Shown here piece by piece: positions 46,961 to 57,400 of a stretch of 64,000 nucleotides of DNA. Position numbers and translations under genes: made by a program. The DNA is from Margaritispora aquatica (taxonomy: Eukaryota > Ascomycota > Leotiomycetes > Helotiales > Discinellaceae): positions 310,001 to 374,000 of the forward strand of contig VJWN01000013.1 in the NCBI GenBank assembly GCA_007644065.1. The letters run 5' to 3'. Below the pieces are notes generated by a model. The model was not told the origin of the DNA. It saw nothing but the letters and a program-made list of their open reading frames with translations, and made no database searches. Every line of letters begins with the position of its first letter. Position 1 is the first letter of the stretch.

Positions 46961-47176
46961 TTAGTCCTTGTTGTCTTTACCCTTGCTCTTCCTCTTGAGG
47001 ACAGCTTGCAGAGAGCCTCGCACGATGTCTCCAATAGTGTATATTACTATGCCGGCTAGTATCACGTTGCGCACTCCTCGTCCTAGGGATGTAATTGAAG
47101 GACCAAATTCCAAGGTCAATTTGTGGTGAACAAAATGTTTAACAACTAATTCCGAGGGAACGAAAGCAGCATCCAT
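46961..47176 (-). CDS. Small single-pass membrane protein, unrecognised
   Basis: A 71-residue ORF read from ATG at 47176. The N-terminal half is moderately hydrophobic (SELVVKHFVHHKLTLEFGPS), followed by VRNVILAGIVIYTIGDIV, which is a plausible membrane helix, and a strongly basic tail (LKRKSKGKDNKD). It could be a tail-anchored or type II membrane protein of the ER or mitochondria. It shares a 181-bp upstream region with ALG8 and lies 156 bp upstream of the lectin gene on the same strand. There is no unambiguous family match. A longer frame from a non-ATG codon at 47218 is less likely. Small size keeps confidence modest. Confidence 0.5.
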   Translation of the reverse strand: MDAAFVPSELVVKHFVHHKLTLEFGPSITSLGRGVRNVILAGIVIYTIGDIVRGSLQAVLKRKSKGKDNKD

Positions 47177-47357
47177 TGTGAAGGTAGTCAGTGAAGCTTG
47201 GAAGGAAGCTTTACCCAATGATGTAGCTGTTTCGGCGATCTTGTCCCTGGCATAAGGCCCCTGCAGGGCGGTGGCAGAAAATCATGGGGGAGGACATCAG
47301 CGGAGTTGAGGATATACATTGACAGAAGAGCTCGGTTTCTGCACGAGAAATGTTTCA
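47177..47357. promoter_or_regulatory. Short divergent promoter, small membrane protein and ALG8
   Basis: A 181-bp region between the start codons of the small membrane protein gene (-) and ALG8 (+). Both genes' promoters must lie in or around it, if the small ORF is real. No specific site was identified. Confidence 0.4.
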
Positions 47358-49009
47358 ATGGCCGACTCATATCCTTCGATAGCACAATGTGCTATAGTAG
47401 CAACAGCGTTCAAGCTGCTACTATTCCCTGCATAGTAAGACAACCTGCAAATTTGGTCAGATAGGCTACCCACTAACAAAGGACAGCAAATCCACCGACT
47501 TCGAGGTTCATAGGAATTGGTTAGCTATTACCAATAGCTTGCCAGTCCAAGACTGGTACTATGAGAAGACCTCAGAATGGACTCTCGATTATCCGCCTTT
47601 CTTTGCATACTTCGAATGGGCTATGTCGCAATGCGCAAAGCTGGTTGATCCAGCTATGTTGAAGGTTCCAAACCTGGAATATGACAGCTGGCAGACCATA
47701 TATTTCCAAAGATTGAGTGTTATTGCCACAGAGTTGGTGCTTGTATATGCATTACATCTGTGAGTACTGTGTTCATACTAACAACGCTTATGCTGATGCT
47801 CGAAGCTTTGTCGAAACCGCCCCATCCACATACAAGCGACCATCACAAGCAGCTGCACTTTCGATTCTACTCTCTCCCGGACTCCTGATCATTGATCATA
47901 TACACTTCCAATACAATGGATTCATGTATGGAATTTTAGTATTGTCTTTGGTTCTAGCAAGGCAAAAGTCCACAGTACTATTGAGTGGCTTCTTATTTGC
48001 CATTCTGCTATGCTTCAAACATATCTACCTATATCTAGCTCCAGCGTACTTTGTGTACTTATTACGAGCGTATTGCTTGGGACCTAAGTCGATCTTCCAT
48101 ATAAAATTCTGGAATTGCGTAAAACTTGGTACAGGAATTATCGCCATTTTCGGAGCTGCTTTTGGCCCATTTGCCTACTGGAATCAGATGCCTCAGCTAT
48201 TGAGCAGATTATTTCCATTTGGAAGAGGGCTGACGCATGCATACTGGGCTCCCAATGTATGGGCTATGTATTCATTCACCGATCGTGTTCTCATTTTCGG
48301 TAAACTCTATTCTCGTCTTGCTGTGTGAAATATGCTAACATGGATAGCTGCACCATACTTGAAGCTTCACGTAAATCAGGATGCCGTCACCAGCGTAACT
48401 CGAGGTCTCGTAGGCGACACCTCATTTGCCGTTCTTCCGGAAATCACGGCTCAGATGACATTTCTCCTGACGATCGTCTTCCAAGTTATTCCTCTCGTCA
48501 AGCTGTTCTTCTATCCAACCTGGGATACCTTCATCGGAGCTGTCACTCTCTGTGGCTATGCTTCTTTCTTGTTCGGATACCACGTGCATGAGAAGGCCAT
48601 ACTTTTAGTCATCATTCCATTCTCCCTAATCGCACTCAAAGACCGCCGCTACTTAGGTGCATTCCGTCCTTTGGCCGTAGCCGGACATGTGTCACTCTTC
48701 CCATTGTTGTTCACAGCAGCCGAATTCCCGATCAAGACAATATATACCATATTCTGGCTTGTCTTGTTCCTATTGGCTTTCGATCGGTTGGCACCTGCAA
48801 GTAACAAATCAAGGGTGTTCTTACTGGACAGGTTCAGCTTGCTCTATATTGCAGTCAGTATACCATTGATAATCTACTGCAGTTTATTGCATGGGGTCGT
48901 TTTTGGGCAGAAATATGAGTTCCTACCTTTGATGTTTATGAGTAGTTATTCTGCGATTGGGGTTGTGGGCAGTTGGGTGGGATTTTTGGTGGTTTACTTC
49001 AGAAGCTAG
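47358..49009 (+). CDS. ALG8: Dolichyl-P-Glc:Glc1Man9GlcNAc2-PP-dolichol glucosyltransferase
   Basis: Exons 47358-47434, 47487-47759, 47806-48299 and 48348-49009 give 501 residues, near the family length. Alg8 adds the second glucose to the lipid-linked oligosaccharide in the ER lumen before N-glycan transfer. The signature region [20 protein letters not shown], with [14 protein letters not shown] behind it, matches the ALG6/ALG8 family; the acidic residue in FEVH is part of the catalytic loop. About 10 to 12 hydrophobic segments follow, including [14 protein letters not shown] and [13 protein letters not shown]. The family resemblance is nearer ALG8 than ALG6, but not proven. The short first exon (25 codons) encodes the first helix and joins at [15 protein letters not shown]; the upstream ATG was found by following the frame back through the intron. 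Confidence 0.9.
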
Positions 49010-50452
49010 GTAGTATTGGGCCTGGCGATAAATGATACCCTGTAGGAGTAATCTATACTTCTCACAATCATCATAGAGTACCTCTTTTCTATTCATGCAG
49101 TGACTTCTTAACCTCTTCGAGAATCTGGCTGAGTCCGAAGCTTGATCTATACTCTAAAAGGTATGTGTGGAGCCTGCAATGAGTATCATTTCGATGATTG
49201 GAGCCATGGATTGGTCCTAATCTGCCACTACTTGCTGTTCATTCTCGTATCCTTTATTGCTTCTCCCTTGCTGGTTCAACACAATATATCTTCTGGGTGG
49301 ATACACTTCGATCAAGTCTCGGGCTCAGCCAGTTCCTTAGTAGTCATTGCAATGATCATTCCATAATCATAGCACAGTACGGCATAGGAACCGATTCAAT
49401 TTATCCCCTCGAGAACACTGCCCTAACAGCTTCCTCATAACACTTTTCGTAGCCCGTGCCAATTGTGAAGTTGTTTGGTTTGAGAGTATGTCTTCCTTTA
49501 TGAGATACTATTGGTATTGAAAGTATGGCTGAGACAAGATTAGATTGACTGACAACATAGTGGCAAGGTTCGGAGGGGAATATAGGTGTAGACATGTAGG
49601 AGATTAGACTCTGTCGTGTGCTCCATGAGTTTCTTTGCCCACAAACTAGGTAGAGGGCTGCCTTGAAATACTGTGCTATAGGTATATCTGCTCATCTTTT
49701 CGTCAATTCTGGGAGCTTGATAGAATATTGTTCACATCAAATTCTGGCGTACCCGTTAAGTTAGGCATAAACTGCTGCTAAACACTTCAAATTCTATGTC
49801 TGACTTAGAAACAAGGACTTAAGCGAGAGAGCCTAAACAACCAAAAAAAATATAACAGCCACACACTTCACTGAAGCTCAAAGGAAATAGAGTGTACAGG
49901 TCATCGCTTTAGTCCCGATTGTAGCATGTAGTACAGAATCTGTTACTCACGTTACCACATGACAAAGAATTGTCTTTCGGTAATTCACACCCACCACTAA
50001 AACACGAGGACAAACAGCATAACAAGATAACTAACTGCCTCTACCTTCCAGCCAACCAAATTTGAGGCTCTCGCTAAAAAGATCAGATCGTCGTAGGGCA
50101 ACGAAACCATCCATCTTTCCCTTTCGGCCAACCAGATCGTGCGGTCTAGGTGCCTCGTCAAGTAGAGAAAGGTCGTCGTGCAACGGAAGAACCTATCTTC
50201 CTTTTTCGACCAACCAGATTGTGAGATTTGAGTCTCTCGCTAAACAGAAAAAATGTCGTAGTGCAACGAGATGAAGAACCTCTCCCTTCCAACCAACCAG
50301 GTCGCAAGCTAGTCTGCTAAGCGAGAAGGTACGTAGTGTGGTGAAAGTAGATGCCTTTCCTTTCGATTTTATCAGGTCGCTTCAAAAACGATTAACAACA
50401 TATATATCCTAGCTAAGAAGTGAATTTTTACTTTTTTACATCTCCAACATCC
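49010..50452. other. Intergenic region containing a degenerate ~80-bp tandem repeat
   Basis: About 1.4 kb of mixed composition. It holds the ALG8 3' UTR, short ORFs without features (for example 49142-49366), and a repeat array near its right end, described separately. Then comes the 3' flank of the Ser/Thr-rich membrane protein gene. Confidence 0.5.
50041..50380. repeat. Degenerate ~80-bp tandem repeat, about four copies
   Basis: The heptamer CCAACCA recurs at 50052, 50128, 50210 and 50293 (spacing 76, 82 and 83 bp). Further shared pieces follow each copy: AGATCGTG or AGATTGTG, CTCTCGCTAA, GAAAAAATGTCG or GATCAGATCGTCGTAG, and GTGCAACG-A or GGGCAACGA. Pieces vary by substitution and small indels, and the last copy is eroded. 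The array is non-coding. It lies in the shared 3' region of two convergent genes (ALG8 and the membrane protein gene). Confidence 0.75.
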
Positions 50453-52063
50453 TCACTCGGGGAAAATCCCCGAGCTCGCACGAGTACTACTCCTGACCTC
50501 CCGCCTTCGCCCTATGCCCAGCCCATACTCATTACCCATATTTTCCCTCTCGCCATGCCCATTCCCGATATCCAAATCCTCCTCCGGGCTCTCGACCTCC
50601 GCGGCCCTCCGAGTCCTGTAGTCACCACTGCCCTCAATCCCAGCATCGTATATTTCCATTTCCTTTTCGCCCTCTTCGTCTTCACCCTCGCTTTCGGAGC
50701 CGCTCTCGACCGCGACGTCATCCTCATGTGAATCTCCGTCTTTGCCCTCACCCTCCCCAAACATAGGAAACGCAGCACTCTCCCCTTCCATCTCACCAGC
50801 AGTATCCCAACTAACACCACTGCCCCTCGCCCCCGCGCCCACAAACCCCGTAATAACAGGCAATCCCAACCTACCCGCCTCCTCTGCCTCAGCTCGTTCG
50901 CGCTGATGGCTAACCTGCTCCTGCAACGCGCGATGATAAAGCGGGACACTGGGCTGTCTCTCCAGTCCAACTCCACCACCCTCCACATCGCGCGGCGTGA
51001 GACTGCTGACCGGGCTCCCACTCCCTGCGCTCCTGCCTACGACTGTGCCGGTGCGCGAGAGCCCGCCTCCACTGCTGATGTTGAGCCGCGGGAACGCGAA
51101 CGGAATAGGCGTCGATACGCGCCCGCGGGGCACGTTACCGAGCGTAGGCTGAGGCGACAATGGGGGCTGTGATTGTGGCTGCGGCATCCATAGCGCGGGT
51201 TCCGGGTTCGATGCGCTCCGCGAGTAGCGCGTGTTGGACATTGCTGTTGGCATTATCCTCCCGCTGCCACCTCCACTACTACTGCCACCGACAAAACCAC
51301 CGCGACTCCCAGTCCCGGTCCCGCTTTCTACCATATTGCTACTCCCAGGGAATAAACTGGCATCGATCCTTGGCCCCGTTCCGCTCACACCACTGCCATC
51401 ATAGGGATTAGACGAAAGTGCCATGTTTAAACTCAGCGGCGCCTGGCTCACACGCGGGAGAGAAGTTCGCCCCCTCTGATGATGCCGACGGTTGCTCGGT
51501 GACGTAGGTTCTTGTGAGACGAATATTGCGCCTGGAGCAGCGATGCTCGTTCGTCTCGAGTCTATACTGCCTGGTCTCCGCTCGCCTCCTGCACCTCCAT
51601 TTCCAACCTCGGAGCCAGAATCAGAACCTTGCCCTCGTCGCTGTCGCCGTCGCCGGCGCGTGTAGAGATAGAGCAGGATTACGATGAGCACTAAGAGACA
51701 TAGGATCAGGGAGCCGAAGACGACGAGGAGGATGAAATTCGTGCGCGTGAGTGAGGTCGTCGAGGCGAGGAGGGAGGTCGCTTCTGTGGCTATGGCGGCG
51801 GGTTGGGTTGCGGTGGATGTGGAGACGTAGTTTGTGTTTGTGGTTTGGAGGAGAAGCGTGCTGGTGTATGCTGTTGTCGTGAGCACGTTCGTTGTTATCG
51901 TTGTGTTTCGCGGTCTTGGGGGGTTGGTGTTGGTGGTGTTTCTTTGTGTGGGGGAGGCAGAGGTTGATATTTCTGGAGCGGCGGATATTGTGGAGGATGG
52001 CAAGAGAGTGTCGAGGAGAGAGGAAGTGGTACTCCCTGCGGAGATGGTGGTAGAGACTGACAT
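50453..52063 (-). CDS. Ser/Thr-rich single-pass membrane protein
   Basis: Intron-free ORF of 536 residues from ATG at 52063. An extension to ATG 52261 (602 residues) is also open but looks like leader sequence. The N-terminal 105 residues are Ser/Thr-rich with Asn-X-Thr sites, suited to an O-glycosylated outer domain. A single helix (FILLVVFGSLILCLLVLIVILLYLY) follows, then a strongly basic TRRRRRQRR stop-transfer. The remaining 400 residues are Ser/Gly/Pro-rich and disordered, ending in an acidic stretch (ESGSESEGEDEEGEKE). No cleavable signal peptide is apparent; the basic flank places the long tail in the cytosol. The layout resembles fungal cell-wall stress sensors (Wsc/Mid2-type), but no WSC domain is visible, so the function is unassigned. 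Confidence 0.75.
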   Translation of the reverse strand: MSVSTTISAGSTTSSLLDTLLPSSTISAAPEISTSASPTQRNTTNTNPPRPRNTTITTNVLTTTAYTSTLLLQTTNTNYVSTSTATQPAAIATEATSLLASTTSLTRTNFILLVVFGSLILCLLVLIVILLYLYTRRRRRQRRGQGSDSGSEVGNGGAGGERRPGSIDSRRTSIAAPGAIFVSQEPTSPSNRRHHQRGRTSLPRVSQAPLSLNMALSSNPYDGSGVSGTGPRIDASLFPGSSNMVESGTGTGSRGGFVGGSSSGGGSGRIMPTAMSNTRYSRSASNPEPALWMPQPQSQPPLSPQPTLGNVPRGRVSTPIPFAFPRLNISSGGGLSRTGTVVGRSAGSGSPVSSLTPRDVEGGGVGLERQPSVPLYHRALQEQVSHQRERAEAEEAGRLGLPVITGFVGAGARGSGVSWDTAGEMEGESAAFPMFGEGEGKDGDSHEDDVAVESGSESEGEDEEGEKEMEIYDAGIEGSGDYRTRRAAEVESPEEDLDIGNGHGERENMGNEYGLGIGRRREVRSSTRASSGIFPE

Positions 52064-54420
52064 CCAAGATTCGCTTCGTCGTTGCTGTGAGCTGTAATGG
52101 GTGTGATGTTCCCAGCCGGTGGGAAAGTGATGTGAGGAGAGTGTATTATTATTGCTGGTATAAAGAACATGTGTATCGTATCCGTAATCGTAATCCAAAT
52201 CCCAAGAAATTAAATGAGTGTGATCCTGCACTAAAAGAATGTATGTGTCTGATGTTGACATGTGTATCCGCGATATCAAAGAAGCATGGCTGGTTGTGGT
52301 TGTTGTAAGGACTGTGTTGGTTGCGCGCTTGAGCTTATAGGGTTTGAACTTTGGAGCAGTATAACATCTGCAATGCCTTGACTAAAGTGTTGTTTTTAAT
52401 GACAGACAGGTAAATTAAAAAAGCTATTCAGCAAAAAGCAGATGCAAAAACATAACGATGCAGCAACAAGAAGAAAAAAGAGAAAAGAAACCCAGAAACG
52501 AAGCAGAGGCACGAGGAGCTCTGCCGGATAAATACCAACTACCTTTTTTTCAAAACCCAGGACCAGCAGAAATCAAAATCAACAATGCGGCACTATCACC
52601 TGGGCATCATGATCTCATCTCTCCTCAGCTCCCATGTGGAGTTCGCAGTCACAGCTTCGTAGCTATAGTACTGATATAGCCAGGATCGATGAAATAATAA
52701 GCAGGCAAGCAATCAAGCAAAGACGGAAGCAAAAGCTCCCATGCTCGCCAAAGCGCTTCACTCACCTCACCCACATAGGTGAAATTCTTATCTCAACCCT
52801 GCTGGAGCTCAATCCACGGAACTAACAAGCCAGAAGGAGGAGACAACCCGCGCGCATCGAAGCGTGGTGGTGAGTGAAAGTTGGGTATCGATGCGCATCA
52901 CACAAAGAGAAGATTAGATTTATGACCAGGTATACGACGAACCTCACTCATTCTCACCCCCGGTAACGGGAAGGGTGAAGGTAATCTCACACGCACGTCC
53001 ACACGTGATTCGCTTCCCCTGTCTTTCACTCGCTTCCCCTTGTGCAGCACACCCTCAAACCTCCTCGCTTCACAAAGTCATCCACAACAGACCATGTCCT
53101 CCAACGCCTCTGCCATGCACATCCGACGTACCCCAGGAAAAGATACGCCGCCAACCCATGGCATCATGTCTCAATTTCTTCACTCTTCACTTTTTTCAAC
53201 CTTTCAACCTTTCAACTTCCATGGATCAACAACATGGATGTCAGAACTCGAGACAAGACAAAGCCCACACCACCATCACGACCACACCACGACCACGACC
53301 ACATCAACGCATGTTCGTCCGCCGGAAGGCGCGCTGCCGTTGCAGGTTGTTGGTTGTTCGTCCTTGGGCTCTTTTCCCAAGCCAAACCCAACCGTCAAGT
53401 TCGTCCCATCTCCCCTCCCGCATTGCATTGCATGGTCCGAACCACCTCACCGCATCCCACCCTGTCTGCTCCGAAATCTCAGGATCATCTTACTCGGCCT
53501 GGTCCCGGTATCAAATTCATGATCTTTGAAATTGAAGAATTCACGCGTCCAGCCAGCCACAACACAGAGGCGCACACACACACACATACACCTAAAGATT
53601 TCAAGGCGAAGTATCCACCGGGATCACTGTAGAACCACATACACACACTTGCTCCCACGACCTCCATCTCCAAAACTAATAAGTACAGGGGAACTTCGGT
53701 GTCATACGGAGTTCTCACAAGCGGAGGCTCAACCGACCCATGATGCACGAACGGGTTGGAATTGAAAGCCGACTGGCTTATTCCGTATACACACCCGTCA
53801 GCATACCTCCATACAAAGTACCACACCACCACAATATGGCGAAAAGCCACTTACTTTCCCCTCTTAACGCCTTGCTAATCTCAATATATTACTGCTCACC
53901 TCCTCTCTCCCGATGAGGAAAATCAGTGTATCTCAAGAGATTTGGAGAAATGCCGATACGCAAGATTTGTGGAGATTCGTCCACAACAACAAAATCACGA
54001 GACACATGCAACATACGAAAAATCGAGCACTTGCTCACCAGCCAAATTCTCCTTCTCAATCACGAATCACCAAACCATGAATATCACAGTGATCAAATAC
54101 AAATAATCAGAACCAATGCATTCATTTATCTGTTTCCCCTCGACTCATCTTGATCATCTTCCTCTTGATTCCCATGAAACGCCAAAGACTACCCCAAAAA
54201 TATACAGTATTCGAATGCAACCAAGCAAACGCAGTAATAAAAAAAAACGCAAGTCGCAGAGGATGATGAGAAACAGCCCATCATTCGAACCAGCCCAGAA
54301 CCAGCCCGCCATTCCTCCATCTTGATCGATCGTACACACCCAAAATTTTAAGACACGCTCTCGTTTTCCGAAAGAGAAATATCCCCACCCCCGTCTATAC
54401 TATCTTCTCATCTCTTCTAC
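52064..54420. other. Intergenic region between membrane protein and ACC genes
   Basis: About 2.4 kb without a supportable gene. The first part is the upstream region of the membrane protein gene; the last part is the ACC 3' UTR. Overlapping ORFs in three frames at 52975-53632 are low-complexity and show no family match. Short (CA)n-like and (CCACGA)n tracts occur near 53570 and 53280. Confidence 0.45.
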
Positions 54421-57400
54421 TCATGCCTGGCTCAAGAATCTAAGCGCAGCTTCTCTCTCCTCAGCAGGCAGCATGCTAAGCACCTGCTGTACACCCTTCA
54501 AACCACCCTTGCTGTTCCCCCGCAACAGACTAGCCACATCAAATGCAACGCCCTCAGTCTTGAGTAGCTCAACCTTCTCGTGAACCACCTTCCTGTTCTC
54601 TTCATACCACATTGCGACGTCACGATCGGCGTGCGCGAAGTTGGGGATGCCAGTCCAAGCACCCAATGTCTCCATGTTGCGAGCGCGGGATGTGAGAGGG
54701 TTCTTGGCGGCGTTGAACATGCGCTTGAGGATGTACTCCTCATTCACACGACGACGTACACGCCAGTAGAAGAAGCGACGAGCTTCTCTCCAGACCAGCG
54801 ACTGTCTAATAACATCCTTGGCCTTCATGCGGCCTGCGCGATCGTGAAGATCGGCAAACTGCAGTGACACTTGCATGTAGACTGGCAGGAGCAATTGCTC
54901 ACGCGCAGTGGCCTTGACCTTGATGCTGCTGATTTGGTCTGGGCTAAGAGACTTGTCGGCCAACTGCTTGCGGAGAGAGGCGTACTCAGGATCCAGGCGA
55001 GCCATGGTCTCGAGCTGCTTGTCGCGACGGTACTTGATGTTGACAATACCTTCTGGCTCCAAGACACCACCACGGGCATCCTCATCAGCGTACATCTCCA
55101 TGAAGTCTGGGTTGATCGTAGGATCAACAACAACCTAAGCATGTTAGCTAAGTTCTATTTCAAGACTGTTAATGACTTACCCATGAACCACCACGAAGCT
55201 CTCCGAAAGGAGGAATGTAGACAAAGATTGGCTGCTCATACTTGACGAGCGCGTCGACAATGTAAGATCCATACTTGAGAACCTCATTGTACATATCGCG
55301 CTGTCCACCAGAGAAACCTCTCCAGTTGGCCAAGATCATCAATGGCAGTTGCTCACCATTGTTGAAATCCTTGATAGCTTGAGCAGTCTTGAATGCAGAG
55401 TTGGGGTACCAAACACCACCAGCCTCGTTGGTGATCTGCTCCATCGAATCTGGGTTGGCAGGATCAGCAGGAGTAATGTTCTCTACCGATCGAGTCTCGA
55501 CGGCAATGACACCCATTGGGATACCACCAAGACGAGCGCGACCAACGACAACAGTCTTTGCCCATCCACCAAGAGTCTCAACAAAGGAGTCCTTATCGAA
55601 AAGACCTGGCATGAATCCCTCATCATCGTCTTTACCGCCGATCAACCATCTCACATCGTATGCTTGCTTTGGTGGTGGAGTGTAAACGATTTCACGGTCC
55701 CAAGTATCGATAGCTGGGCCAATTGGCAATGGGTTGTTGCGCTTGTCAGGAACAAATGCCAACCACTCAACAATCTTGGAAACACCCTCGAAATCATCGT
55801 TGGCAGTCATGTGAGACACACCATTCTTGTACATGATTTGAGTGCCACCAAGTTGCAAGTTGGAGGTGTAAACTTCACGGCCGAGAAGCTTGTTGATAGC
55901 TGGAGCACCAGTGAGGATGATTGGTTGACCCTCAATTTGGATAGCACGTTGTCCGAGACGAACTAGGTAAGCACCAATACCAACTGAACGGCAGGTTACC
56001 AAAGTGATGGTGAAAATGTCCTCGTAAGCCCTGCTGGTAGCACCGGCGATGAGCCCGGAGCCCTTCAAGCACTCAACTCCAAGACCATCCTCAGCGCCAA
56101 CAATGGTAGTGATCTTGTATCGTGTCTCTCCATCCTCGACGATCTCCTCGGTGATTACATCCTTGGTCTTGCCATCCTCGAATCGCTTTTTGGCCTCAGC
56201 ATTCAGGTACAGGTACTTGAAGCCAGCTTCTTGCTTTTCGGGATCATTCCATGCAACATTGAAGTGAGGAATAAGCTCTTCAGCCATACCAATACGTGCT
56301 CCAGAGTTGGCAGAAAGGTAAATTCTAGGAATGCCAAGCTTGCGGGCGAGCTCTGTGCACTTGAGGAAGAATTGATCTTCCTTAGGTCCGAAGGAACCAA
56401 TCTTGAAGGTGATGTCGTTGGCAACAATCACGAACTTTCGTCCACGAGGATACTCTGGTGTCTTTGCAGTCACGATCCAACCCACCATACCATGAGTGTT
56501 GGTACCCGGCTCACGGAAGACCTCAGCAAGGTTGTCTTGGTCATCGAGAACAAGTTCACTGTACTCGATGCACTCGCCAGTGGGTGGTTGCTTCTCGCCT
56601 GTTGCTGGATGCTTCTTAGCGGCAGTAACCCAGGAGTTCTGGATAGCTTGTCTGAAAAGCTCTGGGAAATCGTATACGTATTGAGTACCCATCAAATGAG
56701 CCTTGTATCTCTTTGGCTGCAACCATTCCTTGGTAGGATATGGTGTAGATACAGGTCGCAAGTGCATGGAACCAATCTTGGTTGTGCCTCCAATGCTCTG
56801 GAAAACCCACTCGCCACCCTTCTCAGACTTGCGCTCAGCGTACATCTCGACTTGAATGACATAACCAGATGTGTTGGTGATGACAACACGGAGCGGGTAT
56901 GGCATGCCGGTTGTTGGCTCTGTGCAGATGATGCGGATTTCAGCGCCGGTGACACGGAGGCGCCAAAGACGACGACCGAAACGCTCCAAGAAACCACCAA
57001 GAGCCTTCTCAACCTCAGGAGGCTGAAGAGGGAAAACGGGTGAGAAGTTGATGAAGATGTGGTTAAGATCAGAGTTGTTGTTGCCAATAATCTCCAAAGC
57101 ATCAAGAATGTCGTTCATGAGCCTATCAGACTCAGATATAAGATACTCAGCAGTTGGAATCTCATCACGAAGTCTGCCAGGACGGACCACAGCACGTGTA
57201 AAGTATCTCTTGTCACTCTCCACATCCTTGCCCACAGCCTCGTAGATGTGGATATTCCTGTTCTCAGTGAAAACGGGCTTGATGCGGAACTTTGACAACC
57301 TTCCCAACTCAAGTTGGAAAGCCAAGGCAGGTTCGCTGTGACGAATTGACTGATCCTCAACATATTCGGGACCACGGAAAGTATAGTATCCTGGATATGA

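Noticed and set aside
52778..52800. Short likeness to an 18S rRNA segment (AGGTGAAATTCTTAT)
   Set aside because: Only about 13 bases match and surrounding sequence is unlike rRNA; chance.
52975..53632. Three overlapping 160-196-residue plus-strand ORFs
   Set aside because: C/A-rich low-complexity sequence opens all three frames at once; no family signature or conserved start.
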